The translations under genes and the position numbers were made by a program. 64,000 nucleotides of DNA from Puccinellia tenuiflora (lineage: Eukaryota > Streptophyta > Magnoliopsida > Poales > Poaceae), in the NCBI GenBank assembly GCA_012064385.1, contig QRDG01000132.1, positions 1-64,000 on the forward strand, read 5' to 3'. The notes under the pieces are model-generated. The model saw only the letters and a program-made list of their open reading frames with translations, did no database searches and was not told the DNA's origin. Every line of letters begins with the position of its first letter. Within the stretch, counting starts at the first letter, position 1. Below, piece after piece: positions 12,721-24,132 of this stretch.

Positions 12721-15074
12721 AAATATCAAGTAAGAAGCCTAGCTATATGGCTATAAAGAAAGCGCTTTACGGGAGGCAACCCGGTTATTTTTATTTTTGA
12801 TTTTCTTTGTGTCTTCTTTCTGTAACAAGAGACTTAGTTTTTAGTTTAGTTTCTGGAATTTTAATAAAGTGCCAAGTTTTACCTATTTTGGTATGAAAAA
12901 GTTGCTATTTGCATTCGGAGATTTTATTCCAGCACGAATCTGTGCATGGTTTGATTTTAATTACTATTCTGTAACTCCGAATAAGATGAATTTTTTACTG
13001 TAACAGAAACTTTTCATCCTCTGTATGCATGAATTTTTTCAGAATTTTTTTCACAAGTTTAAGTCGGGTAGAAAAATGCGTTTCGCTGCTGCTAATTTTC
13101 TGGACAGATTCTGTCCCATTTTGTTTGATGCATTCTTTGAACTTTTAACTTGAATCTTTTTTGATCCAATTGAGTTTATAAGTAGGCATAAAACATTATA
13201 CACTCTCTGGAAATTAATATGAATTTTTGTCTAAGTATTTTATGCAGCAAGTAATTCATTTGTCTATCACTACTAATGTCACCCCATAGAAAAGAAATGG
13301 GAGAAACAGTGTTTTCAAGTTTTTCACAGGGATTAGAGGAGATGCACCAAGAGCTATCCAAGGATGGTGAAGACCATAAGCTTTGGGATGTGAAGACAAC
13401 CCCACTGGACCAACACACTCTCGGTTTGCACACGTCTAACTTCTGTTTTTCGATCAATGCACTTTATCGCATAAACTTGGAGCGTCTTTTATTTGCTTTT
13501 TATTTGGGTTTGATTTTTGTTTTGAGACCACCACTATCATTTTTATATGAGAGAGCTACTGGAAGTTTGGGTTGAATTAAGTTGGATGCTATAATAAGAT
13601 CGATTGGGAAAGGGATGTTTAAGTTGATTTAAAAAGATACATATAGTTGCATAATTCATGTGCTTTTTAATGAGTATTAATTTGCGAGTGTTTTATCAAG
13701 AGCTATCTCTTATTCATGTTTTGATGCTGAATGTTACTTTACTTTGTTTAACATGGATTGGTTAGTTCTATGGACACTTGTGCATGCATTTAGATGGTCA
13801 ACTTTCTCCCTTTTGCTAGCCCAAAAAGTCCAACAAGTAAAAACTTGTTTTCCAACACCTTCAACCAAAGTTTTTCCAGTGAGTCCACCATATCTACCTA
13901 TTAGCTTTATGCTATTCCGAGTATGTTTATCATGTTACTTTGTGTTATCTATACCTCTGAATTAAAATGCTTATGTTATTGATTGTTATGGGAAAAGTTG
14001 GTTAAATAGCTCTCACACCTTACTATTGCATTTAATAAACATGAACCATTGTGATTAAAATTATGAAGTTGTGAGATTGACAAGAGTCTTGGTTGGTAGT
14101 TAGCCCAAATGTGCTGTCACATGGCAAGCTTTCAACATGCTCATAATTATATTTAGTTGATATCATGTACTTTTGTTTATGGATGCCTATCATAGTGCCA
14201 AATAAATGTGGAAACTAAGTGAGTTTAAGTATTTTGTACAAATGGCTAGAGAGACACCTGGGCCGCTAATCTAAGCCATGCTGCCATGGTGGAAATTTAC
14301 TTACATGCTATGTGAACCTTCAGTGATACACCTCATAATAAAAGGCTATATCAATAGTAAATAAAAAGGGTGTTGAGATTGTTCTTTATGTTTGTTTGTC
14401 TTGTCATTTTCACATGGGCTTGTTCCATGTCCTGGGACAAGAGGTACCCCAGTTGACCCTCTTAATGATGCTATTATACAATGCTTTTGCTTGAACTTGC
14501 TTTGTATCCCAAGTTGAGTAACACCATGGTATAGGTACTCATATTCAAGGGGCATGAAACTCTCAACCATTTCTTTGTCAAGCACACTACTCATATTTGC
14601 TTTCACTTTAAACTTTAATCATTAAATATGCTATGATAAGGGGTAATGAGAGCTTGATACCAACCAATACCACATTGCAAACATTAACTTAAGTAGAAGT
14701 ATTTGGAAGTTAGATGAGACTTGTTCATGTTTTTACCTCAACTCATTTATATATCTTTCCAAAGTGTCCACCTTTTATATTCAGTTTTATAAGAGTACTC
14801 TATGACCATTTTAGGATGTTTTCACTTTTCATTATGCATACATTTGGTCCATAGTACTTTCTTCTATGTTACACTTTGTGAATTATCATTGAACATCCTT
14901 GCATTGAGTAATTGATATCACTTTATAATGTATCTTGCATATTGCTACTCCTTTGAAGAATGAATCATTTGAATTTATGTAGCAATAATAATCATCTCTG
15001 ATATTCATTGATAGTCTTAAAATGCAAAGTCCATGTTGGTTTTATCACCTTTATACTCGAGGACGAGTATAGGT
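12721..15074 (+). other. Noncoding internal region of the gag-protease-only element
   Basis: About 2.35 kb with no recognisable coding domain in the position where pol would be in an autonomous relative. The short ORFs at 13276-13575, 13744-13965 and 14346-14606 (minus) have no recognisable domain. Confidence 0.5.
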
Positions 15075-15088
15075 TAAGCTTGGGATGT
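15075..15088 (+). other. Polypurine tract
   Basis: AAGCTTGGGATGT directly precedes the 3' LTR. Confidence 0.65.
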
Positions 15089-16837
15089 TGATGCATGTAA
15101 AATGCATACATGAACTTTGCATTAAATTGCTTATATTTCAATCATATTTGCATCATATAAGGGTTATATCATTGTTTTCTATTGATTTTGGGAAGATTTC
15201 ACAGTTTCCTATTTTTCTGGAATTAACCCTGCACTGGCAGAAAACCCTATTTTCTATATTTTGATGTTTCAAGGACCCAAATGACGTCCAAATGACCTGA
15301 AAATTTACGAGCATCAGTTTTTGGAAGGAAGAAAGTGTAGGGGCGAAGGAAGCAAAAAAGTGGAAGCCCGAAGGCCAAAAGAGGGGGGCCTACGCGGCCA
15401 GATCCCTTGGCCGCGTGGGGCCCACCAACTTGGCCCTCGTGGCTCCGTTGCCGTCGATCTTTCTTCCAGAAGCTTCATCTTGACCTAAAACCAACTATGA
15501 AAATAGTCCCCCGATGTTTTCCAGACGAGAGCGCCGTCGAAACACAGAAACAGAGAAACAGAGACCTGGAGCTGCAGATTGGAGGGGGAAAACTCTGGCG
15601 GGGCGTTGCCGGTGTGGTCTCCATCTCCCTCAATGACATCTCCACCGTCTCCATGATGAAGAGGGAGTATTCCACCCATGGACTATGGGTTTGTGGAAGT
15701 AACTTATGTATCTCTCCTCTCTTTGAGCTTCACTAATTAGCACCGTATGAGCTGTCGAACATGATTATGGTCATCTATGTAATTCCTTTGTGGTGGATCT
15801 CTTTATGAGTTAATATATGTTTGAGATTGCAATTGTTTTGTTTCAGTTATGAAAGTAGATGCATATTATGTACCCCGTTCTTGTCTACTTGTTTTGATCA
15901 AGCATGTTTATGAGAGCTTGTGTGGGGGAACGTGTGCATTAGTTGGAGTAATGAGGGGATGGCTAGTGCGGTGAAAGTGAGAGAAGTTCCGCGATCCACT
16001 TGGGTATTTTTACCTTACTTTGTTGCCTCACTAGGGATAAAGAAAAATACCATGCTACCGGAGGTGTGGGTGTGACCATTGCCACTTCTCCATGACTAGA
16101 TCTAGCATGTTCTTATTTTAACTTCATGTCATAAGACTTAAAGCTATACTCTGATTTATCTTAATTACTGAGGTGCTAAGATTTAATTCACATCTTGGTG
16201 GAGTGTAAGAGAGATTAATAAACAAAAGATCTCTATGTTAGGACGTGATGCCCATATAATTAGTAACTTGTCATGAAACCTTTTTGTTGCAATCTCATAT
16301 GTTAATTCTAGTGTTCCATTGTCTACCACTTTATTAAAGAGAGAGTCATTTGTGAAACCATGAACCCCGGTCCATTTTTAATCATAAGAAACACCTTTCC
16401 AACAACGTATAAGCATTTTCCATTTTCTGCCATTTAAAAATCCGAAAATACAAAAATACTTTTATATCTTGCATTCACAATACAAAACCCAAAAATATCA
16501 TCCATCATTATTTCCACCATCCTTGCATATTTATTTATCATCATTGCATATTTATTTCTTGTTTTGCATTTGTTTTATTTTGATATCATTCTCACACCTT
16601 GTGCTTGACAACCACTTGGTGAGGTTGAGGGCATAAAACAATTTACTTTGTTTGTAGGTTTTCAAGAGAAGGATAAGAAGATAAATCTTTCACTACTGAT
16701 TCCCCGAGAGTTCGATATTAAACCCTCGAGTCACCCCTCGTGGGGAAAATTGTCTTTCCTATACTATACACTCTGCACTTGGAGTCTCAACCTAACCCAT
16801 ATTCTTTTGACGCAGGTAACTACGTCAAGGGCCATCA
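15089..16837 (+). repeat. 3' LTR of the gag-protease-only element
   Basis: 1749 bp, the same length as the 5' LTR, beginning TGATGCATG and ending GGGCCATCA. It is followed by GCGAG at 16838-16842. Confidence 0.93.
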
Positions 16838-16842
16838 GCGAG
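16838..16842. repeat. Target-site duplication GCGAG, right copy
   Basis: Exact match to 9367-9371. Confidence 0.9.
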
Positions 16843-17021
16843 AAAATAAAAACATGACTTCTCATTAATATTCCATAATGACAACCACACCAACGAATAC
16901 AAGGCTAACTCATGATAAGAAGACAACCACATTGCACACAACTATTTCATATGATAACTTCTCTACTCAGGACATGACACACGACTAGAAGATAAAAAGG
17001 TAAAAGATAATGATGATACGA

Positions 17022-17043
17022 GGCACTCCCCCAAGCTTGGAAC
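17022..17043 (-). other. Internal PPT-like tract of the Athila-like element
   Basis: On the minus strand CCAAGCTTGGGGGAGTGCC, almost the same core as the terminal polypurine tract at 7879-7901. It lies just downstream of the coiled-coil ORF. A second (central) polypurine tract is possible, but the function is inferred. Confidence 0.45.
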
Positions 17044-17078
17044 AAGCCAAGGGAGTGCCATTACCCATGACATCCAAA

Positions 17079-17603
17079 TTACTCCTTTGGTGGCTCTTGT
17101 TCCCCCTCCTTGGCATGAAACTTCCAAGGCAATGGTTTACCATCGATGAGGGACATCTCGGTCTCTATCATCCTGAAACTTGTAGCAGAACTGATACGTT
17201 TAAATCTAACTTCATACTCACAGTTCTGACTATGCAGTTTATAAATTTGAGCCCGCAGTTGCGATATCTCCTTGTAAAGGGATAAGATGTCATCTCTTAG
17301 TTCTTTGGTCTCCTTCTTGTGTTTAGCGATAAGTTCAGAGATCATGCTATGATTCGCATCCAATCAATGTAACACCATCTCCTTGCACATGAAGACATCT
17401 TGTTCCACTTCCTCAAGCCTGGCCTTCGTGTCCCCCTCCTTCTTGGGTCCTTGTAGACCTTCTTGTCGAAGAACACCATCCTCAAGCCGCAAAACCTTTG
17501 GGTGCATCTTCACTTCATTAAGGTAAAGATTGACAACGTTCTTGAGAAACCCATTCTTCAGCTCCACGACTTCCCCCTTATCGTTCTTGTGGGAAGGCAT
17601 CAC
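17079..17603 (-). pseudogene. Coiled-coil ORF downstream of integrase (Athila-like element)
   Basis: A minus-strand frame of about 174 codons starting MMPSHKNDKGEVVELKNG and split by one in-frame TGA at 17364-17366. The second half is strongly helical with heptad-like spacing (ELIAKHKKETKELRDD, then SLYKEISQLRAQIYKL). It ends KEGEQEPPKE. It sits where Athila-lineage elements carry an extra ORF, often called env-like, but I see no signal peptide or membrane segment. I do not recognise a function. The frame is preserved on both sides of a single stop, which suggests recent loss. Confidence 0.55.
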
Positions 17604-17959
17604 GATCTAGGGCTTGAAAACCTGGGAGACACAACTCAAAATCAAAAAGCGTCGAAAACACGAGATACGGACCTCGAGAGATCCGGGTTAATATATAGCA
17701 AAAAAATTCTGAACAAAAGGAAAGCGACAAGACAAGGTGGAGTCGGAGAAGGTCTCCTGGGGCACCAGGTGGGGCCCAGGCGCGGTCCATACCTGGACTG
17801 CGGTCAGGTGCCACCTGGGCACCCAGGTCTCCGCCTCCGTCTCTTCTTTGTCTTGGGATTTATTATATTTCCTAAAAATGAAGAATATAAATTTTCTAGA
17901 ATTTTACGAGAAAGTATACTTACTGGAACTGATACCTATTCCAATTCTGACTCTGGATC

Positions 17960-19250
17960 CTTCCGGTATTTTTTTTGATGAATTCTTCCGAAGTCACAAC
18001 TTGTATTATACCAACATCTTTTTCAAGTGGATCACCAGTAATGTAATGCTTGAGTCTCTGGCCATTAACCACTTGTGGTTTATCTCCATTCAATGAATTA
18101 ATTTGATGGCTCTGGAATGATAAACTTCTTCAATAATAAAGGGCCCTTCCCATTTTGATAGGAGTTTTCATGCAAAAATCTGAGACGAGACCTATACGAT
18201 AATACTTTATCTCCAACATTAAATTCTCTTTTCAAATCTTTTTGTCATGCCACTTCTTAACTTTTTCTTTAAACAATTTGGCATTTTCATAAGCTTCACT
18301 TCTCCACTCATCTAAAGAACTCATAGCAACCAATCTTTTTCACCGGCAAGTTTAAAGTCATCATTAAGCTCGTAGTTTCCCAATAAGCTTTATGTTCTAA
18401 CTCTAGTGGTAAATGACAAGCTTTCCCATAAACCATTTTATAAGGAGACATGCCCATGGGGTTTTTGAAAGCAGTTCTATATGCCCATAAAGCATCATTA
18501 AGTTTCTTAGACCAATTCTTTCTAGATTTATTAACAATCTTCTGTAAGATTAACTTAATCTCCCTATTAGTTAATTCCACTTGTCCACTAGTTTGAGGAT
18601 GATAAAGATGATATCCTTAAGCATTTTCAAAGAGGTTTTATGATCAGCACTAGGAGTAGGAATTGCTTCTACCCATTTAGTGACATAATCAACAGCAACA
18701 AGTATATGAGTATTACCATGCGAACTAGGGAAAGGACCCATAAAGTCAAATCCCCAACAATCAAAAGGTTCAATAACAAGAGAATAATTCATAGCCATTT
18801 CATTATGTCTACTAATATTACCAACTTTTTGGCATTCGTTGCAAGATAAAATAAATTTTCTTGCATCCTTGAATAGAGTAGGCCAATAAAAACTTGATTG
18901 TAGCACTTTGTGTGCGGTTCTGTCTCCAGCATGATGTCCACCATAAGGACTGCTATGGCATTTCCTCAAAATTTCTCCTTGTTCATGCTCAGGAACACAA
19001 CGCCGAATAATACCATCAACTCCTTCTTTATATAAATGTGGGTCATCCCAAAAATAATGCCTCAAGTCATAAAAGAATTTCTTCCTTTGTTGATAAGTAA
19101 AATTTGGAGGCACAAATTTGGAAACAATAAAGTTAGCATAATTTGCATACCAAGGATTATCACGAGTTTTTACCTTTATGGTTGCCAATTGTTCATCTGG
19201 AAAACTATCATTATCAGGAATAGGATCATCAAGTATGTTTTACATTCTAG
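17960..19250 (-). pseudogene. Integrase (Athila-like element), catalytic core deleted
   Basis: Reading leftward: an HHCC zinc finger (GGHHAGDRTAHK, then CNECQKVGN at about 18820-18960) and the first catalytic segment FDFMGPFPSSHGNTH near 18735. The frame then breaks at about 18607. Sequence resumes with the region around the catalytic glutamate (VELTNREIK) and the ALWAYRTAFKNPMGMSPY segment at 18308-18580. The stretch that should hold the second catalytic aspartate (a TDGG-type motif) is missing. The C-terminal part, ending near 17960, is frameshifted. The enzyme cannot be active. Confidence 0.85.
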
Positions 19251-19329
19251 ACAAATTATCAACAACCGGGTTGTCAGCACCCTTCCTGTCGACTATATGC
19301 AAATCGAATTCTTGCAACAAAAGGACCCA

Positions 19330-20763
19330 TCAAATAAGCCGTGGCTTAGCATATTTCTTTTCTATGAGATATTTAATAGCAGCATGATCAGTGTGAATAG
19401 TTACTTTAGAATCAACAATATAAGGTCTAAACTTATCACAAGCAAAAAAAACAGATAAAAATCCCTTTTCAGTAGTTGCATAATTCTTTTGAGCACTATC
19501 AAGAGTTTTGCTAGCATAATGAATAACATTTAGTTTTTTATCAATGCGCTGTCCTAAAACAGCACGTACAGCAAAATCACTAGCATCACACATTATCTCA
19601 AAAGGAAAATTCCAATCTAGAGGTTGAACAACTGGAGCAGTTGTTAAAGCTTTCTTAAGAATTTCAAAAGCTTCTTTACAATCGTCATAAAAAATGAAAG
19701 GAACATCTTTTGCAACAGATTAGTAAGAGGTTTAGAGGTTTTAGAGAAATCTTTTATAAACCTCCTATAAAAACAGCATGACCAAGAAAACTGCGTATAC
19801 CTTTAACATCTCTTGGACATGGCATCTTTTCTATAGCTTCAATCTTAGCCCTATCAACTTCAATGCCTCTTTCAGAGATTTTATGTCCAAGAACAGTACC
19901 TTCATTGACCATAAAATGACATTTCTCCCAATTCAGAACAAGGTTTGTCTCTTCACATCTCTGCAAAACTTTCTCAATATTGTGCAGGCAATTATCAAAA
20001 GAAGTCCCATAGACGGAGAAATCGTCCATGAATTCTTCTACAATTTTCTCACAAAAGCCATGGAAAATAGCAGACAAGCATCTTTGAAAAGTAGCAGGTG
20101 CATTACATAAACCAAAAGGCATGCGTCTATAAGCATAAGTTCCATAAGGTCAAGTAAACGTTGTTTTCTCTTGGTCCTGTGTCTGACCGCAATTTGAGAA
20201 AACCCAGAATAACCATCAAGAAAACGAAAATGAGTATTCTTAGAAAGTCTTTCTAACATTTGATCAATGAAAAGTAAAGGGTAATGATCTTTCTTTGTAG
20301 ATTTATTTAATTTTCGAAAATCAATGCACATTCTATAACCGACTACAACTCTTTGAGGGATAAGCTCATCATTATCATTTGCAACGACAGTAATACCTCC
20401 TTTCTTAGGAATACAATGCACATGACTAACCCACCTACTATCAGCAATATGATAAATTATACCTGCTTTGAGGAGTTTGAGCACCTCATTTCTTACCACT
20501 TCCTTCATTTTCGGAATTAACCTCCGTTGATGATCAACAACAGGTTTTGCATCACGTTCAAGGTTAATTATATGTTGACACATAGCAGGAGAAATCCCTT
20601 TAAGATCATCCAAAGTGTATCCCATCACGCCTCGATGTTTCCGAAGTACTTCCAATAACCTCTCTTCTTCCTGTCCTGAAAGTTTAGCGCTAATAATAAC
20701 AGGATATATTTTTATCGTCAATATAAGCATATTTAAGATCATCAGGAAGAGTTTTAAGTACAA
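19330..20763 (-). pseudogene. Reverse transcriptase and RNase H (Athila-like element), frameshifted
   Basis: The RT is recognisable by DSRWVSHVHCIPKKGG and YRMCIDFRKLNKSTKKDHYPL at 20300-20480. MPFGLCNAPATFQRC follows at about 20120, with the catalytic box FMDDFSVYG near 20025. RNase H follows (CDASDFAVRAVLGQR, then HYASKTLDSAQKNY) at 19330-19593. The frame shifts between 20122 and 20200 and again between about 19593 and 19754. RT copies cDNA from element RNA in virus-like particles; here it is broken. Confidence 0.88.
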
Positions 20764-21711
20764 AGATAGGATATCCCTTCGGAGGGGTCGGCATCCCTAT
20801 GGATTCCACAGGCAAGTTGTGTTTAAGAATTGCAGGTTGATGGAGAAAGATGTCCTCCAACTCATTCCTTTCCTGCATGAATACCTCACTTTCATGGTAC
20901 TCCATGAATTGCTGCAAAGGATCATTTGGAGCAACAGCAATAGCAGCAAGTTTTTCAATATTACAGTCCTCATTAGGCAATTCTTTTTCATGACGTTGTT
21001 TAGCAATTTGGAAAAATTAAACTCATAACTTTCACCGTCAAATTTAGTATAAACCTTTTCCTTTTTGCAATCTATAATAGCACTTCAAGTATTTAAGAAG
21101 GGTCTACCAAATATAATAGGACAAGAATTGTCTGCAACCGAACCAAGCACAAAAAAATCAGCAGGGTATTTGATCTTACCACATAAAACTTCAACATCTC
21201 TAACAATTCCCACCGGAGAGATAGTATCTCTATTAGCGAGCTGAATAACCACATCAATATCTTCGATTTCGCAGGTCCCAATCTCATGAATCTTGATATA
21301 GAGAAAAAGGTATTGCACTGGAACTAGCACCAATATCACACAAACCATAATAGCAATAATCACCAATTTTCACAGATATAACAGGAGCACCAACCTTTTT
21401 AGCTTTTCCTTTAGGATGTCTAACAATGTTAGAAGCATCTTCACAAAAATTATATGGCCTCCTTCTATATTTTCCCCTGTTAAATATTTAACTAAATCTA
21501 CTGAAAGTTGAACTTTTAGTTGTTCATCATGCTCCTTAGCTCTCTTTCCACTTTTCTTAACAACTTTAGTAATCATAGCATGTTCTTTTACTCTAATAGG
21601 AAAAGGCAATTTCTCAACATAAGAAACAGGTAAAATAGGATCAGGAGTATGGACCTGTATTGCATTTTCAGGAATAGGAGTAATTTCGATTTCTTTAATT
21701 GGTTTATGCAA
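20690..21711 (-). pseudogene. Gag C-terminus and protease (Athila-like element), broken
   Basis: The region carries IEITPIPENAIQVHTPDP and VEKLPFPIRVKEHAM (gag-protease linker), then an aspartic protease with active site DIGASSSAIP at about 21320-21345. After a frameshift near 21305 comes GTCEIEDIDVVIQLANRD and the retropepsin hallmark CPIIFGRPFLNT near 21100. Several frame changes make it non-functional. Confidence 0.75.
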
Positions 21712-21714
21712 TTT

Positions 21715-22525
21715 GTTCCACTTTTGCTTAGGAATGTCAATGTAGGAAGCAAAGCATTAAAGAGATCAACAATAATTTGAGAATCAAGCCCATACTTAGC
21801 ACTGAACATATGAAAATCAGGAGTTTCACCAAAGGATTTAATGCATTCATATTCATAAATTATACCCGATTCATTACCTTTATCTATTTCCCAATCTTCA
21901 ATATTGCGTTGAATTCTCTCAAGAAGATCCCATTTATAATCAATTTTCTTATTTGTAAAAGATCCAGCAAATGAAGCATCAAGCAAGTCCTTGTCATGAC
22001 GAGAAAGTCTTGCATAAAAATTAGTAACTATAATGCTTCTGGGAATATCATGAATAGGGCATTTAAGCATTAAAGCTTTCAATCTCCCCCAAGCTTGAGC
22101 AATACTTTCTCCTTTGTGAGGCCAGAAGTTATAAATAAAATTCCTGTCTTGGTGAATTTCATGCAGAGGATAAAATTTAGCATAGAAGAGAGGCTCAATT
22201 TTATTCCAATCCAATAGATGGGAATCATCCAATAGCCTATACCACTCCATAGCTTTGTCTTTCAATGACAATGAGAATATTTCCGCATGATTACTTCTGT
22301 AGAAATACCTGCAATCTTAAACAAACCACATATTTCTCTCATAAATAGCAAGTGACAGCCAGGATGAACAGTTCCGTCTCCTGCGTAGCGGTTACTCATA
22401 ACACTATCAACAATTCCCATAGGTATTTTAAATGGAACATTTTCAATAGGTGGAGCACCTCTTGCTGCCACAAGAGCAGCGGAGAGAGTATCTCCAAATG
22501 TCGATTCAAACTCAGATGGCTCCAT
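21715..22525 (-). pseudogene. Gag (Athila-like element), frameshifted
   Basis: The start at 22525 gives MEPSEFESTFGDTLSAAL. The capsid-type domain (DKAMEWYRLLDDSHLLDWNK, then KFYPLHEIHQDRNFIYNF, then ESIAQAWGRLKALMLKCP) lies at 21980-22260. A one-base loss in an A run at 22280-22282 shifts the frame between the N-terminal 80 residues and the capsid domain. This is the typical gag of Athila-type elements, which forms the virus-like particle. Confidence 0.85.
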
Positions 22526-22611
22526 AATGAAGTAGAGCAACATGCAAAAATAAAAATAGCACTTGCAGTAAAAGTGTTCCTTACCAATTCTACTTACCAA
22601 TAGCACTTTAC

Positions 22612-22629
22612 TCCCCGGAAATGGCACCA
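22612..22629 (-). other. Primer binding site (Athila-like element)
   Basis: On the minus strand TGGTGCCATTTCCGGGGA, about 11 bp inside the 5' LTR. It is a diverged form of the TGGCGCCGTTGCCGGGGA site seen at 11132. Confidence 0.8.
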
Positions 22630-22640
22630 AAAAATAGTCT

Positions 22641-24127
22641 TGATGACCCACAAGTACAGGGGATCTATCGTAGTACTTTCGATAAATAAGAATCTCAAAC
22701 CCAATGAGGAGCAGAAGTTATTGGCTTGTAGATTCGTTCAAGGTTTCACTGCAAACACTAACAGACAGATTTTTATGGGTTTTTATAATAACAAGTAAAT
22801 AAAATGCGAGTAAATAAAAGAGAGCAATAATAATTGCAGAAAGTGGCCCAATCCTTTTTAGCACAAAGGACAAGCTGGTGGTTCTACTTATGATGACTAA
22901 ACGCTCCTGAGGACACATGGGAATTATGTCAAGTCACTTTCGCTTCATAACGCTCATTAATGTTTAGTGTTTTGATAAGTATTGTGTGGGTGAACCTATG
23001 CTAATGAACCACCCTTACTTGGACTAGAACACATTTGTGATTAGCATCCGCAACTACAAGGAAGTATTTAAGAATTAACTAACCACAGCTTTAAACTCCG
23101 AGATCCTACACTCCCTCATGCACTAGTTTACCGATGGGGGTTTAGGTTTCTGTCAATCCCGCAACCACCTCACAAGCAAACTAAATACACGATGCATTCT
23201 TCTAGGCTCGTAAAGGTGAAGTGTTATGTAGTCGACGTTCACACAACACCACTAGAAGAATAACACCACAACTTAAATCATTAAATATAGTACTCAGCAT
23301 AATTCCACTACTTGCAACAAGACTTCCCCATGTCCTCAAGAACTAAATGGACTACTCACAAGACATCATATGGATAATGATCAAGTGGTGATAAATGGAT
23401 GAATAACAATCTGGTCATAAAATTATTTCACCGATAAAACTCAATAGCATCAACTACACAAGGCAATCAACACCGGAAAAGTGATCCCAATGAACTACAA
23501 CAAGTATAACCCTAGATGCAACGGCGGAACAGAGTGGAGCTGTGGGGATAATGGTGCTGTTAGCATGGATGGTGTTTATGATGATCCCGATGAAGCCCGT
23601 GACAATGACGATGGCGACGATTTCCCCTCTTCGGGAAGGAATTTCCCCGGCAGATTTCTCCCTGCCGGAGAGCTTTTCTCTCTCTGTGGTTTCTGTCTCC
23701 GAGGCGGCGGAATATTTCTTCGAAGCGTCCCCCTGGATTTTTAGGTCAAAGAGGTCATGTACGCAAAAGGGGGCAGCCGGAGGCGACCCAGGGCCACCAG
23801 GTGGGCCCCAAGCGCAGCCCAGAGGTGGATCGCGGCCAGGTGCCACCTAGTGCCCCTGTGGCTCCCCTCTAGTCCCTCTTATGGCTCCTTCTGTCGCCTG
23901 GCAAAATATTGATCTCTGAATTTTTGTGGAATTTTTGGCGATGTAGAAGTATAGTATCTTGTCGGTGCTTTTTCCAGCTGATTCCGGGCTCCGGCGGTCA
24001 AATCACCAACGATCATCAAACATGCAAAATAAGATAAAATAACATAAGTATTACATTCTAATATGAAATATATCCATGAATAACAGCAAATTATGATATA
24101 AAATAGTGATGCAAATTGGACGTATCA
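22641..24127 (-). repeat. 5' LTR of the Athila-like element
   Basis: 1487 bp. On the minus strand it begins TGATACGTCC and ends GGGTCATCA. It aligns with 6368-7878 with multiple substitutions and small indels. Confidence 0.9.
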
Positions 24128-24132
24128 GTTCC
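24128..24132. repeat. Target-site duplication GTTCC, right copy
   Basis: Matches 6363-6367 exactly and ends the Athila-like insertion. Confidence 0.85.

Larger units (their letters stand above)
9372..16837 (+). mobile_element. Non-autonomous gypsy-type LTR element with gag-protease only
   Basis: A complete 7466-bp LTR element with two LTRs of 1749 bp each, a perfect GCGAG duplication, TGAT...ATCA termini, a primer binding site and a polypurine tract. The internal 3968 bp encode only a decayed gag-like region and an aspartic protease. No reverse transcriptase, RNase H or integrase is present. The protease is of the Athila type, so it probably depends on enzymes of an Athila-like partner. It is the youngest layer of the nest because it interrupts the Athila-like element. 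Confidence 0.9.
6368..24127 (-). mobile_element. Athila-like Ty3/gypsy LTR retrotransposon (minus strand, defective)
   Basis: The element is bounded by LTRs at 22641-24127 (5') and 6368-7878 (3') and by a GTTCC duplication. It is about 10.3 kb once the 7.47-kb nested element is removed. Gene order on the minus strand is gag, protease, RT/RNase H, integrase, then a coiled-coil ORF. The Athila-like call rests on the gag type, the DIGASSSA-type protease active site and the extra ORF downstream of integrase. Many frameshifts, in-frame stops and an integrase-core deletion show it is dead. It inserted into the LINE before the plus-strand element at 9372 inserted into it. Confidence 0.85.
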
